DNA of 64,000 nucleotides from Leptobrachium leishanense (Eukaryota > Chordata > Amphibia > Anura > Megophryidae). A program made the position numbers and the translations under genes. The stretch is from assembly GCA_009667805.1 (NCBI GenBank), contig CM019063.1, positions 55,226,881-55,290,880 on the forward strand, given 5' to 3'. The notes beneath the pieces are model-generated. The model saw only the letters and a list, made by a program, of their open reading frames with translations, ran no database searches and was not told where the DNA came from. Positions within the stretch are counted from its first letter, which is position 1. The number at the start of each line of letters is the position of its first letter. Shown piece by piece: positions 1 to 11,094 of the stretch.

Positions 1-157
1 CAGAAAAGTCTTTTAATAGAATGAGTAAAACAGAAATGTGGTCTAATAAATAATAAGAAAGGGTTTGTGCTGAAAATGAAAAGAAATAAACAGTCTTTAA
101 TTTTTTTTTTTAAATTATAATATTATTTTACTTTTAAATCCTATGGGATTCACCTGT

Positions 158-795
158 TTAACCCCTTCACTGCTGAGCCATTTCACCCCTGTGCTGAGCT
201 AATTTCTAACCGTTTATGCTCATCATGTTTAAATGCTATTTGAAGTTACGTTTTATTATACAACCCAGACAAATTATATATCCTTTTTTTATGGCAGACT
301 CGTCAGAATCATAATATATCATTATCATATGTGTACGTCATGCCCTGCCAGAATGCTATAACAAAAAACGCTGTGCACATGTCTATTGGTTAAGTTAGCA
401 GTACCTTTGTAATATTGCCCCTGATGTTTAAATTCCAGGAGAGAGAGGCACTGTTGGTGTACGTATGGCATGATTGAGGCTTTAATGGCCAAAACGTAGC
501 CTTTATCCCTACTCCAATAAAAAACCATGGACACTACACCAGGAGTGGCTCTCATTTTCCTGGAATAGGTGTCTAGGGCATAGAGGCACCCTGTGGGAGA
601 ACCGGGGTGTGTGTGTGTGTATGCAAGGAAGGGGCTCTCGTAGCTCGACCCTATTCACTTGTTCTCTGATGTTTAAACAAAGATTTCTGTTTTATTCCCT
701 CTATGTGCTTGAAAATCCATTTATCAGCACTTGATATTTTTGGGAAATCGACACACAGAGAAGTTTGAACTGAATCAATGAAGCCGATATTTCCA
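158..795 (-). repeat. Partial TTAA-type repeat, inverted relative to the next copy
   Basis: Positions 158-260 read TTAACCCCTTCACTGC... and are the reverse complement of 1190-1265. Positions 158-370 match 48640-48835 in the same orientation, so this is a recurring repeat. Positions 370-795 contain no gene and nothing else I can classify. Confidence 0.6.
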
Positions 796-1630
796 TTAAC
801 CCCATAAGGACCAATGATATACAGGGTATGTCCTGAGAAAAAGGTCACTTAAGGAACAAGAACTTACCCTGTACATCATGTCCTTTATACCACCGTCCCT
901 CCCTATACTTACCTCTCTGGCTGGGGTCCCATGGTAGTATGACTTCCTTGAAGTCAGACCACCGGTTTTATGGACCTTAGCCATTGCACTGATGTTATCG
1001 CTGGGTGCAATGAAGTCAGTTTCAAGTGCCACCCCTGAGCACATCCAGGAGAGAGCCTGAAAGGGATTGGGGCCCTTTGGACCCCTCTCCTTCCCAATCA
1101 GCTAAGAATTTAAAAAAAAGAGAGGCATCGCTGGAAAGGTCACAGTGTGGGTCGGGGTAGTACAATAAAACATGACTCCAAAATGTGTTAAAACATGATG
1201 AGCACAAAATGGTCAAAATGAGCTCAGCACACAGAGGTGAAATGGCACAGCAGTGAAGGGGTTAAAAAGACAAAAACATGTAAACATTGGGTATTTCTAA
1301 ACTCAGGACAAAATTTAGAAACTAGTCTACCTGGTGTCTTTTTTGGCAGTTGTAGATGCATAAGAGATTTTGGGGGTCAATGTTCAAAAAAGTGTTTTTT
1401 TTTCATTTGAATATTTTTCATTTTTTTATATTAAATTAAGATATGAGGGAAATAATGATATCTTTAGAAAGCCCATTTAATGCTGAGAAAAATGGTATAT
1501 AATACATGTGGGTTCCATAAAGGTGTAAGAGTAAAATTAGAGCTAAACACAAACAGCGTAGAAATGTAAAAACAGCAGTGGGTACTTTCGGACAGACAAT
1601 GGTAAAATCGCCTGGTCACTATGGGGTTAA
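796..1630 (+). mobile_element. Complete TTAA-bounded non-autonomous DNA element
   Basis: The element starts TTAACCCCATAAGGACC and ends GGTCACTATGGGGTTAA, so the two ends are inverted copies with TTAA at each edge. The right 440 bp recurs at 4630-5059 and 14950-15387, and the left end recurs at 57786. TTAA edges are the usual target duplication of piggyBac and Kolobok elements, but with no transposase the superfamily is undecided. There is no coding capacity; the open frames here are chance. Confidence 0.7.
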
Positions 1631-2049
1631 AAAGTATTGCTGTGAGAGCTGACGTTTGATCTGAATTTTTATGGGAAATCGAGATATTGGTAAGCCCGAA
1701 TTTGATGCTCCCAAACTGAAAAATGGACAAAATGCGACTGGAAAAAGTGCTGTTTTTGGCTAAGATTGGTGTCAGGCGAGCGCACTTCAGAGTGGACGGA
1801 ACGTCCATGACATTGGCCTGTGTGGCTACCTCAATGAGCGCAGTTAGTGCACTCGATCGCACTTTGCAGCCCTGTGAAACGCGCATTGCAGCGTTTCGAC
1901 AGGGAGTGTTTCAGCATATTCATTGAAGCGTGGACAACTCGGTGCTACTGTGTGTCCTGCCCTGTGTGGCCCGCCCTGTCAAAATGTTGCAATACTGCGA
2001 CGGACGTCAGGAGACGTGTGAGTACGAACGCACATAGTGTGCATATCTG
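1631..2049. other. No gene recognised
   Basis: CpG-containing sequence with short open frames on both strands and no homology I recognise. The TTAA element on its left and the MITE-like repeat on its right mark its limits. Confidence 0.5.
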
Positions 2050-3355
2050 CAGGGGTGTACCTACAACATTTGTCACCCGGGGCGGATCCTATATTTGGCA
2101 ACACCCCAACTTTAAAATGTAAAAGAGAAACAAAAAAAACACACACACTTTTTTTATGTTTTCAAAAATATTTTTAGTTATAGCATTCTGACAGGACATG
2201 ACATATATATATAATAATGATAGATTATGAATCTGCCGATGGTAGATCATGCGGCCTCTGTGCTGTGCAATAAGAGGCGAGTGTAGAATCATTTTGAAGA
2301 ATTGTTATTTTTAAGTGATTTTGCAAACTCACAACATATCCATCCTCATGCTATGAACAAAAGTACACATGTGGCTGGTTTTGTTAATGGGAGTTGTGTG
2401 TGTGTTGGGGTGGTTGGTTTTGTGTGATAGGAGTTGTGTGTTGGTGGCTGGTTTTGTGTGATGGGAGTGGTGTGTGGGTGGCTGGTTTTGTGTGATGGGA
2501 GTTGTGTGTGGGTGACTGGTTTTGTGTGATGGGAGTTGTGTGTGGGTGGCTGGTTTTGTGTGTTGGAAGTTATGTGTGGGTGGCTTGTTTTGTGTGATGG
2601 GAGTGGTGTGTGTGTGTGTGGCTGGTTTTGTGTGATGGGAGTTGTTTGTGTGTTGGGTGGGTGGTTTAGTGTAATGATAGTTGGTTGTGGGTGGCTGGTG
2701 TTGTGTGATGGGAGTTGTGTGTGTGTGTGTGCTGGGTGGCTGGTTTTGTGGATTGGACTTGCTGAGCAGATAATGGGTGTGTGTTTTGCAGGTATGAGAT
2801 GCTGCTATGGTCTTATTTCTTTACTATTCCAGTTTTATAAAGACTCCCTCTTCCCTGTCCCTGTTTACTCTGGGCTGCCTATTCCCTGGTGATGCAGTGA
2901 ATGCAGCCTGCCCCCCTCTATGCAGGACCTCACCAGGAGCCAGGCAGCTCAGTGACAATTTCTGATCAATTGCAGTGCTGGTTATGGTTAATGAAAGGCC
3001 CATTTTAAACAGCAGTAAGCAGGCAGGGCTTCATTTTCTGCTGATACCCCACCCCTTTGCCTGCCGTTTACTGTCATCTTCTCTCTCTCTCTCTCTCTAC
3101 ACACAAATCACCCCCCTCCCCTCTCCTAGAGCTGCTGAGGGGCAGGGGAGGAGTTATGGAGGGAGGAGAGGGGGATTTTTATTCTCCTAATGCAAACGCG
3201 AAACGCCCTGCTCCACTGCTCGTTGTTTAAGAACACTGCTCAAAGCTGACACAGTGACAGTGGCACCTCCTAGCATCCCCTAATGACACCCCAATAATCA
3301 TTGGTACATGGGGCGGCCTGCCGCCACCCTTCCCCTAAGTACGCCACTGGTGCTC
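2050..3355. mobile_element. Possible MITE with imperfect inverted ends, containing a minisatellite
   Basis: The left end (GCAGGGGTGTACCTA) and right end (TAAGTACGCCACTGG) are imperfect inverted copies, and both are followed inward by a GGGGCGG tract. No clean target duplication is visible. The interior holds a GT-rich tandem array and a CT microsatellite near 3078-3098. The frames over the array are open only because the repeat lacks stops. Confidence 0.4.
2390..2750. repeat. GT-rich minisatellite, about 34-bp unit
   Basis: Around ten imperfect copies of a unit containing GGGTGGCTGGTTTTGTGTG followed by GATGGGAGTTGTGTGT. Unit length varies through GT-dinucleotide slippage. Confidence 0.85.
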
Positions 3356-3374
3356 TGTGATGTGCTCACACACA

Positions 3375-3980
3375 AATTTTGGCGAACTGCCAGCAAATAC
3401 GGTGCTGTTCAAAGGCAGTGCAAATCCCCATAGAGAAGTAATGGTTAATCTATTTAGAGAACTCTGAACAGCAGAGAAATGTCAGTGAAATGTCCTGATG
3501 TTCGGTGGTTTCATTCAGCAGGTTTATTCAGGAGAACCCCATAGGTTTCAGTGTTAAAAATACTCCCCTTTTTATCCAATATCTAATAAACCATTTATTA
3601 TTTTAATCTGCAGTAAGTCTCTTTACTTATTGATTTTTGTTTTTTAGTATCTTCTAGTCATTTTTCAGAATTTATTCCGCAGCATTTTTTTCCTCTTTAT
3701 TTTTAATAGCGGTTTTTCTTTTTTCTGTAATAGACCTTTTTGTTATCAATCATAAGACCTTATATGTAAATTCCAGACATTTTTGTTCAGTAGTTTTTTT
3801 AAAAACAGCAGGCCACTGGTGTGCGGCAGTGGCATTCGGCGGCCGACTCCCTGCACTTCAGGGACCCTGAGTGAATGTTGAATTCACTGTAGGGTGGAGA
3901 AATTTGATTCCCCGAAATGCAGGGAACAACAGAACACCAATATTTTGGCGTCATTTCAGTGCTCTGTGAGTAACCCCTTT
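3375..3980 (-). repeat. Old relative of the hairpin-rich CAGGGTTATCC element
   Basis: The segments GGTGGTTTCATTC..GCAGGTTTATTCAGGAGAA (3503-3537) and the AATATCTAATAAACC module (3578-3592) match the 23.5-24.4 kb copy in the same order. The GACCCTG...CAGGGT hairpin lies near 3860-3900. Divergence is much higher than among the young copies, and no clean ends are visible. Confidence 0.55.
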
Positions 3981-4027
3981 AGTGGTGGCTTTTTCCCCTC
4001 CTCCTGGAAAGTGCCGGACTAGGCCTT

Positions 4028-4115
4028 GCCTACCCAGGACATACTTGAATATTAGTGAAATCTCAATGTATCCTTCCTGGTAAAATACTTTGTAAAAGTA
4101 AAATAATAATAATAT
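4028..4115 (+). repeat. SINE 3' tail fragment
   Basis: Contains CCCAGGACATACTTGAA and ATCTCAATGTATCCTTCCTG followed by an AATAATAAT tail. It matches the 3' part of the tRNA-type SINE at 55614-55826 and the fragment at 56475-56550. Confidence 0.7.
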
Positions 4116-4147
4116 TTTTTTACTTTTTTTAGGGTGTCACCCTAGGG

Positions 4148-4283
4148 CAGGGGTCAGCAACCTTGGCTCCCTGATGTTTTGGGAACTATATTTCCTATGT
4201 GGCTCAGGCAGCCTAATGGGTGACTAAGCATCTTGGGAGATGTAGTTTCCAAAACATCAGGGAGCCAAGGTTGCTGACCCATG
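4148..4283. mobile_element. 136-bp hAT MITE with perfect 8-bp target duplication
   Basis: The ends are CAGGGGTCAGCAACC and GGTTGCTGACCCATG, inverted copies with one mismatch. The element is flanked on both sides by CCCTAGGG (4140-4147 and 4284-4291). The inner sequence continues the palindrome (CTCCCTGATGTTTTGG against CCAAAACATCAGGGAG). An 8-bp duplication with CAGGG-type ends fits the hAT superfamily. There is no coding capacity. Confidence 0.9.
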
Positions 4284-4419
4284 CCCTAGGGGGTGGTGTC
4301 ACCTGGTGCGGGCCGCCCCTCCCCCCTTGTGATGCCACTGCTCATCTGACACTGGCCTAAGAGGCCAAACTGAATTGAGGCCCAGTTTGTATTTTCCTTT
4401 TTGTTGGGTTATTTTCTTT

Positions 4420-5059
4420 ATAACTATGTACGTCTGATCGGGAAGTCTTCCGTAGACCCGTGGACGTACATAGTAGTCAATCAACACCAAATCACGATTC
4501 AAACCTGGAGGTGGCCTCCGGGTCACCCCCACCCACTGACATCCTCACCATATGTGTGAGGACAACAGTGGGCCAGTTAAAAAAAAAATTGTCTTGGGGG
4601 TATACTACAAAGGACCTAGGCTGGCATTTAAAAATGATGAGCATAAAACCGTCAAAATGAGCTTAGCGCATAGAGATGAAATAGCTTAGCAGTGAAGGGG
4701 TTAAAAAGCAAAAACATGTAAAAATTGGGTATTTCTATTCTCAAAATTTTGAAACTATTTAGCCAGGGTCTTTTTTGGCAGTTGTAGATTTTGGGGGTTA
4801 AATTTAAAAAAAGTGTGTTTTTTCCATTTTTCATCATATTTCATATTTTTTTATATAGTGAATTATAGGATATGATGGAAATAATGGTATCTTTAGAAAG
4901 CCCATTTAATGGCGGGAGAAACGGTATATTATATGTGTGGGTTGCTTAAACGAGTAAGAGGAAAATTTGACCTAAACACAAACAGCGCAGAAACGTAAAA
5001 ACAACGGCGGGCACTAAAGGACGGACTTTTCTAAAACCGCTCGGTCACTATGGGGTTAA
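4420..5059 (+). mobile_element. 5'-truncated TTAA-bounded element
   Basis: Ends GGTCACTATGGGGTTAA, identical to the right end of the 796-1630 copy. The 4630-5059 segment aligns to 1190-1630 throughout. The left part holds a CTATGTACGTC/GACGTACATAG hairpin (about 4423-4475), which corresponds to the hairpin near the left end of the 57786 copy. Confidence 0.65.
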
Positions 5060-5393
5060 TAAATCCATCGCTGGATACTTTGTATTGTCAGGCATGTAAA
5101 TCGTGTCTATGAATCCAGCTCGCGTGGCATTAAGCATTTGTTAATTATTACTTGTTATCATAACAGAAAAACATTGCCGCGTTAATGGTGTGCTGTATAA
5201 TTTGTTGTTATCACTGCGAGAAATAAACTGAATATTATGAGAACTCGTGGAGGAAACATCAAAAATGGAAATAAGAGAATTTATATATTTATCAGTGCTG
5301 CTCAGGTGCTTTGTTTGTGCAATCTCCCACGGCAAATGAAGAGAGAATGAGCGTCAATCCGGTACTTATGTTGAACCCATTGAGTCCACGTAC

Positions 5394-5517
5394 TTAACCC
5401 CTTCACTACCAAGTGATTAAAAAAGAAACCACTGTCAGGATCCTTTGGTTTTATGGAAAATATTTTTTTATGAATCGTACAGTAAGATATATTTGGAAAT
5501 ATTCTCAACGTATTCCT
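5394..5517 (+). repeat. Left end of a second TTAA repeat family, cut by a Tc1 insertion
   Basis: Starts TTAACCCCTTCACTACCAAGTG. The same terminal motif occurs at 28976 and inverted at 26650-26674, 33258-33283 and 35685-35697. The Tc1 element beginning at 5520 follows immediately. Confidence 0.55.
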
Positions 5518-5519
5518 TA

Positions 5520-6764
5520 CACTATATTGTCAAAAGTTTTCGCTCACCCATCCAAATAATCAGAATCAGGTGTTCCAATCACTTCCATGGCCACAGGTAT
5601 ATAAAATCAAGCATCTAGGCATGCAGACTGTTTTTAAAAACATTTGTGAACGAATGGGTCGCTCTCAGGAGCTCAGTGAATCCCAGCGTGGAACTGTGAT
5701 AGGATGTCACCTGTGCAACAAATCCAGTCGTGAAATTTCTTCGCTACTAAATATTCCACAGTCAACTGTCAGCTGTATTATAAGAATGTGGAAGTGTTTG
5801 GGAACGACAGCAACTCAGCCACGAAAAGGTAGGCCACGTAAACTGACGGAGCGGGGTCAGCGGATGCTGAGGCGCATAGTGCGAAGAGGTCGCCAACTTT
5901 CTGCAGAGTCAATTGCTACAGACCTCCAAACTTCATGTGGCCTTCAGATTAGCTCAAGAACAGTGAGCAGAGAGCTTCATGGAATGGGTTTCCATGGCCG
6001 AGCAGCTGTATCCAAGCCATACATCACCAAGTGCACTGCAAAGCGTTGGATGCAGTGGTGTAAAGCACACCGCCACTGGACTCTAGAGCAGTGGAGACGC
6101 ATTCTCTAGAGTGACGAATCACGCTTTTCCATCTGGCAATCTGATGGACGAGTCTGGGTTTGGCGGTTGCCAGGAGGACGGTACTTGTCTGACTGCATTG
6201 TGCCAAGTGTAAAGTTTGGTGGAGGGGGATTATGGTGTGAGGTTGTTTTTCAGGAGGTGGGCTTGGCCCCTTAGTTCCAGTGAAAAGATCTCTGACTGCT
6301 TCAGCATACCAAGACATTTTGGACAATTCCATGCTCCCAACTTTGTGGGAACAGTTTAGAGCTGGCCCCTTCCTCTTCCAACATGACTGTGCACCAGTGC
6401 ACAAAGCAAGGTCCATAAAGACATGGATGACAGAGTCTGGTGTGGATGAACTTGACTGGCCTGCACAGAGTCCTAACCTCAACCCGATAGTCTCCGCTCT
6501 AATTCATCCCAAAGGTGTTCTGAGAGCCAGGCCTTCTCGTCCAACATCAGTGTGTGACCTCACAAATGCACTTCTGGAAGAATGGTCAAAAATTCCCATA
6601 AACACACTCCTAAACCATGTGGACAGCCTTCCCAGAAAAGTTGAAGCTTTTATAGCTGCAAAGGGTGGAGCGACGTCATATTGAACCCTATGGATTAGGA
6701 ATGGGATGTCACTTAAGTTTATATGCGAGTCAAGGCATGTGAGCGAATACTTTTGGCAATAGTG
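5520..6764 (+). mobile_element. Tc1-like transposon, 1245 bp, TA target duplication
   Basis: The ends are inverted copies: CACTATATTGTCAAAAG at the left and CTTTTGGCAATAGTG at the right, each followed inward by the GTGAGCGAA-type motif. TA flanks both sides (5518-5519 and 6765-6766). It carries one transposase gene, now broken. Length and TA duplication are typical of Tc1/mariner. Confidence 0.93.
5654..6684 (+). pseudogene. Tc1-like transposase, inactivated
   Basis: The family's DDE transposase excises and reinserts its element at TA sites. The chosen start opens MGRSQELSESQRGTVIG, the usual N-terminus of this group. An N-terminal helix-turn-helix (SSREISSLLNIPQSTVS) and a GRPRKLT basic linker follow. 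A TAG at 6107-6109 replaces the tryptophan codon just before the catalytic SDESRFS motif. A second lesion, a frameshift near 6225-6250, precedes the LGPLVPV segment. The second acidic motif survives (FQHDCAPVH). The third is disturbed after SPNLNPI, where the usual EHLWDELE is not readable. With a premature stop, a frameshift and a damaged C-terminal acidic motif, it cannot act on its own. Confidence 0.93.
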
Positions 6765-6854
6765 TATTTTGCAGGCAGATGTGCTAAAACGTACATTAGC
6801 ATTTCGATAAGTAACCTATCGCATAGAGCTTGCACAAATTAATCGCAGTGATGC

Positions 6855-7884
6855 GCAGGGTCAGATTTATAACTAGGCAAAGTAGGCATATGCCTACAGG
6901 TGTCATCTGCGCTCGTTTCTATGTGTTCCATGTACAACAAAACTAAGGTTTTTGTTTGTTTCAATGGCCATTGCAACGTAAGCTCACTCGCCACTTCACG
7001 GCACCTCTTTACAGAGTGAGTACCTACCTAACATGTACCAAAAGGCCGCTCTACTGAGCAGCTCCAAGCCCCTCCTGCTGCTTTTCAGCCAAGGAGAGGC
7101 AGAGATGGTGGGTTTTATTTATACACGCACCAAACACTTCCCATTTGGGATTAAAAACAAAAACATGGAAAGAGGAACAGCTGCAGAACGACGGACTGGA
7201 GTTACAAGCATGATATACATAGATACAGAAAAAATGGCGTCGCGCCCATACTCACCGGAGCGGCAGCATGTTTTTGTTTTTAATCCCAAATGGGAAGTGT
7301 TTGGTGCGTGTATAAATAAAACCCACCATCTCTGCCTCTCCTTGGCTGAAAAGCAGCAGGAGGGGCTTGGAGCTGCTCAGTAGAGCGGCCTTTTGGTACA
7401 TGTTAGGTAGGTACTCACTCTGTAAAGAGGTGCCGTGAAGTGGCGAGTGAGCTTACGCTGCAATGGCCATTGAAACAAACAAAAACCTCAGTTTTTTTGT
7501 ACATGGAACACATAGAAACGAGCGCAGATGACACCTTTTTTCCTTGATATGCCTACAGGTACCTGCCACAAAGGGGAGCATAGCTCTGTTACATTCATTT
7601 AGATCACTGTATCTCTGGAGTCCTAAGGACTAGAGGGACATATGAGGTGTCGCTGGAAAGACCAGATTATGACCTTTCCAATACAGTACCAGATATAACA
7701 AGGTTAGATTTAGGTAAAAATAAAATAACAAATAAAATTTTATTTTTTGTCTAACGCAGCACTATAATTCAGTTTAAAATTATAAGGTGAACAGTGATGC
7801 TGCGCTAACTCACCTTCTCATTTCCTGCGTTGTCAGCAAGTGTGGAGCTGATGATGCAATGCATTGTTTCATCGATAATCTATA
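6855..7884. repeat. Older host repeat, split by a palindrome
   Basis: Segments 6855-6901, 7547-7884 and 9110-9240 are colinear with the repeat at 20563-20695 plus 24440-24790. Shared marks are TAGGCATATGCCTACAGG, CTAGAGGGACATATGAGG and GTGTGGAGCTGATGATGCAA. This is the substrate into which the palindrome (6902-7546) and the hAT MITE (7886-9109) inserted. No coding region seen. Confidence 0.75.
6898..7536. repeat. Near-perfect palindrome: 270-bp arms, 99-bp spacer
   Basis: The left arm 6898-7167 is the reverse complement of 7267-7536 with only a few mismatches visible. The spacer is 7168-7266. A 14-bp direct repeat, ATATGCCTACAGGT, lies at 6888-6901 and 7547-7560, and the paralogue near 20600 lacks the palindrome. 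So this is an insertion with a target duplication. There is no transposase, no TG/CA end and no poly(A) on the expected side. The sequence is not one I recognise. The two long frames across it are mirror images created by the palindrome, not genes. Confidence 0.9.
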
Positions 7885-8024
7885 TCAGTGTTTCCCAAAC
7901 CTGTCCTCGGGACCCTCAACCAGGCCAGATTTTGCAGATCACCTTGGGGAAAAGCTAACTGAATCCTGCAGTCACTGAGCAGCAAATCATATTACCTGTG
8001 CTGTGCTTCACATATCCTGCAAAC

Positions 8025-9085
8025 TAGGGATGCACCGATACCACTTTTTTAAAACCGAGTACGAGTTCCGATACTTTTTAAAAGTACTCACCGATACGAG
8101 TACCGATACTTTTATTTTATGTCATGTGACCGCTTTCCAATAAATATGCCCCCAGCTCATGATGTATATACCCTTGAGATATATATATATATACAGAATG
8201 CCCCCAGCTCACATGTAGCTTGCCCCCAGCTCTCATGGATATGCCCCCAGCTCTCATGGATATTGCCCCCAGCCTCACATGGATATTGCCCCAGAATCAC
8301 ATGGATATTGCCCCCAGCTCATATGGATAAGCCCCAGCTCATATGGAAATGCTCCAGCTCATATGGATATTGCCCCAGCTCATATGGATATTGCCCCAGC
8401 TCATATGGAAATCCCCCAGCTCATATGGATATTGCCCCAGCTCATATGGAAATGCCCCAGCTCATATGGATATTGCCCCAGCTCATATGGATATTGCCCC
8501 AGCTCGTATGGATATGCCCCAGCTCGTATGGATATGCCCCCAGCTCGTATGGATATGCCCCCAGCTCGTATGGATATGCCACCAGCTCATATGGAAATGC
8601 CCCCAGCTCATATGGAAATGCCTCAGCTAATATGGATATTGCCCCAGCTCATATGAATATTGCCCCAGCTCGTATGGATATGCCCCAGCTCGTATGGATT
8701 TGCCCCCAGCGCTCACCTATACGCTTGGGAAGCTGGCCGTGTGCATGAAAAGCACACAGCCAGCGTTCCCCTCTGGCGGCAGTGATACTCACCTGTCTGA
8801 AGGTCATGCAATCATGTGGCCGCCGGGCGCATCTGTGATGCTGCCTCCGGCCGAGAGGCAGCGTCACAGAAGCGCCCAGAGGCCGCGTTAACGCGTCACA
8901 GCAGCGCGACCGGACCTCCAGATGGGTGAGTATCGCTGCCGCCAGAGGGGAACGCGTGCTTTTCATGCACGTGGCCAGCATCCCCAGCCCCGCGGATACC
9001 GGGAAGCCGGCCCAGCGCTGGCTTCTAGTATCGGGGGGTGTATCGGGCCATTTACACGAGTACCAAGTAGTTGTGCAAATGGCAG
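8025..9085. mobile_element. Nested element with TAGGGATGCACCGATAC end
   Basis: Begins TAGGGATGCACCGATACC, a hAT-like end, followed by repeated GATACGAGTACCGATAC motifs. Matching GTATCGGG and ACGAGTACC motifs occur near 9030-9065. The perfect right terminus is missing, so the right boundary is approximate. The interior consists of a minisatellite (8195-8710) and an imperfect inverted repeat (about 8720-8985, arms about 115 bp). Confidence 0.55.
8195..8710 (+). repeat. Minisatellite, 21-24-bp unit
   Basis: More than twenty tandem copies of a unit such as CCCCCAGCTCATATGGATAT. Variants differ by GATATT/GAAAT and CATATG/CGTATG. Three overlapping frames stay open across it because the unit contains no stop, so the proline/tryptophan/tyrosine-rich frames here are not genes. 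Confidence 0.93.
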
Positions 9086-9242
9086 TTTGGACAGGTTTGG
9101 GAAACACTAATCTAGAAAATGGCACTGCAATGAGAAGAGACATGGGGACTTTGAAAATGCATCTCTGAATTGTACATCACACAAGGATAAGTGAGGTGTC
9201 ATTGGAAAGGTCAGAGTCTGGTCTTTACAATGCTGTGGCATC

Positions 9243-9470
9243 GTGTCGATAAGCTCATGCAACGTCACATCATTTATTCTCATTCAGAGTGGCATTAATT
9301 TGTGGACAAGATCTTGTATTGATGATGGGAGAGTCGCAGCACTGCGTAAAGTCTTCTCCAGCACAGCGCTGCGTAAAGTCTTCTCCAGCACATTATCCCA
9401 AAGATTAACCTCAATGGGGTTAAGGTATGGACTGTGCAGTGGCCAATCCATGTGTGAAAATGATGTCTCA
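9243..9470 (-). pseudogene. Tc1-like transposase C-terminal fragment
   Basis: On the minus strand this encodes DWPLHSPYLNPIE followed by NLWD and TLPSSIQDLVHKLM, the third catalytic acidic region and C-terminus of a Tc1 transposase. A 27-bp tandem duplication (VLEKTLRSA twice) lies inside it, near 9345-9400. The N-terminal two thirds are absent. A hAT element starts immediately to its right, at 9475. Confidence 0.8.
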
Positions 9471-9474
9471 TGCT

Positions 9475-10815
9475 TAGGGATGAGCTGTTCGGTTCGATGT
9501 GTTCAGAGTTCGATTCGAACATCGCCCGTTCGCGAACTACAAACATTTCCGCGTGTTCGAAGCTTATTCGCCTACAATGCACCGCAATGGACCACAAAGG
9601 ACTTTCCCACTGGCCTGAAGCTTGTAATTGGCTACAGCCTGCACCTGACCACAGTTTAGGTGCAAGACAGGTGCAAGACTATGTCAATCACGACTCAGAG
9701 TCCTGATTGGGCAAATTTTGCCCAATCATGGGCTCACAGAGCTAAGTCCCGCAGCATACTATATAAGGCGTCCCTTGCAGCCCCAGCATGTGTTTTTTGA
9801 GAGGAGATTGTTAGTGTGTGTTCTCACTGCCAGTCTGCCAGCAGCTATTGGGGGGGTCTCATCTCTACAAAATATCTGGGAATTATTCTAATCTTTGTGT
9901 TCTCACTGCCACCAACTATTTTCGGGGTCAGTCATTTATACAAAATATCTGGGAATTGTTGTAATCTGTGTGTTCTCACTGCCAGCAACTATTTTGGGGG
10001 TCTCATTTCTACAAAATATCTGGGAATTGTTCTAATCTTTGTGTTCTCACTGCCACCAGCAATTGTGGGGGTCTCACTTCTTCCACAATACCACAAAAGG
10101 GTTACAGTGTGAAGGCACTTACTGCCACCAAAGGCACAATATTTGGCTTCACTGACACTGACGCCTATATTACCAGTTTCATATCATTTTAATTTTTTGG
10201 ACCTCAGGGTCCAACCCTGCACTCTTCCACAATACCACAGAGGGGTTATGGTGTGACAGCACTGTTGCCGACACTAAAGGCCCAATTTTATAGCACCTAT
10301 TGTTACTTTCATCCAAAGCCTGCAAAAGTTTCACTATAATGTAGCCAAAAATCACTAAACTTGCTCTGTGTGTCCTAAAATGTCTCCTCTTTTCATACAG
10401 ACTGCCGCCCCAAGCAGTTGTTTATGAATAGATTAAAGGGAAACCGTTTACCATCATTTGAAATGTAATTTTTTGTTTTTAAATGTTTCTATACATCCTA
10501 CAAATCCGCCACTTCACGGGCAGGTTATGGGGACCTCCTAGGCACGATATTTGAAGGAATTATTCAGGGTTTTTTTAAACCCTTATTTCATGGAAAACTC
10601 ACTGTCCCTTTAAAAACGTTTTATTTTTTAACTTTTTGTCCTTGTTTCCTGTCCCCTAGGGCACTACCCGAACCCCCATACACCTTTTATGGCAAATATC
10701 TAGCATATATGCCCTCTCGGATGGCACTCTAAAAATCGAATTTTGAGTCCCATTGACTCGTATTGAGTTTGAATTCGAATGCGAACTGAACTCGGGGTGG
10801 TTCGGCTCATCCCTA
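9475..10815 (+). mobile_element. hAT-type non-autonomous element, 1341 bp (TAGGGATGAGC ends)
   Basis: The ends are TAGGGATGAGCTGTTCGG and CGGCTCATCCCTA, inverted copies, flanked by CTCATGCT and CTCAAGAT (six of eight matching). The same family is complete at 27646-28850 and partial at 40487, 49862 and 51137. It carries a 72-bp tandem array and no recognisable transposase. The TTCGAACTCGAA-type motifs near both ends extend the inverted repeat. Confidence 0.82.
9818..10085 (+). repeat. Tandem repeat, about 72-bp unit, 3-4 copies
   Basis: Each unit contains TGTGTTCTCACTGCCA, then TACAAAATATCTGGGAATT, then GTAATCT/CTAATCT. It lies inside the 9475-10815 hAT element, and the open frames over it are repeat artefacts. 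Confidence 0.8.
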
Positions 10816-11094
10816 CTCAAGATGTCCGAAAGCAGAGCGCTCCAGCTGGGAACCAGCTGCAAAGACTGGTGTCTTAGCTCCAGAGGGGGGACTTTACAGG
10901 CTCCAGAGCACCCATTCCCTATGGCCAGCAGCAGCTTATGGGTCTCAGCGGGGAAGAAAGAGCAGAGAAAGTCATCGAAATAACTCCAAGAAAGCAGGTA
11001 TCAAGCGGAGCACCACCAGAACACGTCTGCTCCCTTCCACTGCCAGCCGCGCCCCGATTCCCACATTCGGAAGCATGCGGTGGTTAGTTTGGTA

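Larger units (their letters stand above)
7886..9109. mobile_element. hAT MITE (CAGTGTTTCCC ends) expanded by a nested insertion
   Basis: The left end CAGTGTTTCCCAAACCTG is inverted at the right end (CAGGTTTGGGAAACACTA). The flanks are ATCTATAT and ATCTAGAA, an 8-bp duplication with six matches. The MITE's own sequence is only about 165 bp (7886-8024 and 9085-9109). The rest is a later insertion. A truncated copy of the same MITE is at 20223-20381. Confidence 0.75.

Noticed and set aside
2536..2892. Cysteine/tryptophan/glycine-rich small protein
   Set aside because: GT-rich tandem repeat read as codons; no start context or domain.
7033..7383. 116-codon protein across the first palindrome
   Set aside because: The frame crosses both palindrome arms and the spacer; it arises from the inverted structure.
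8119..8748. Proline/tyrosine-rich 209-codon protein
   Set aside because: The whole frame is a minisatellite with three open frames and no non-repeat domain.
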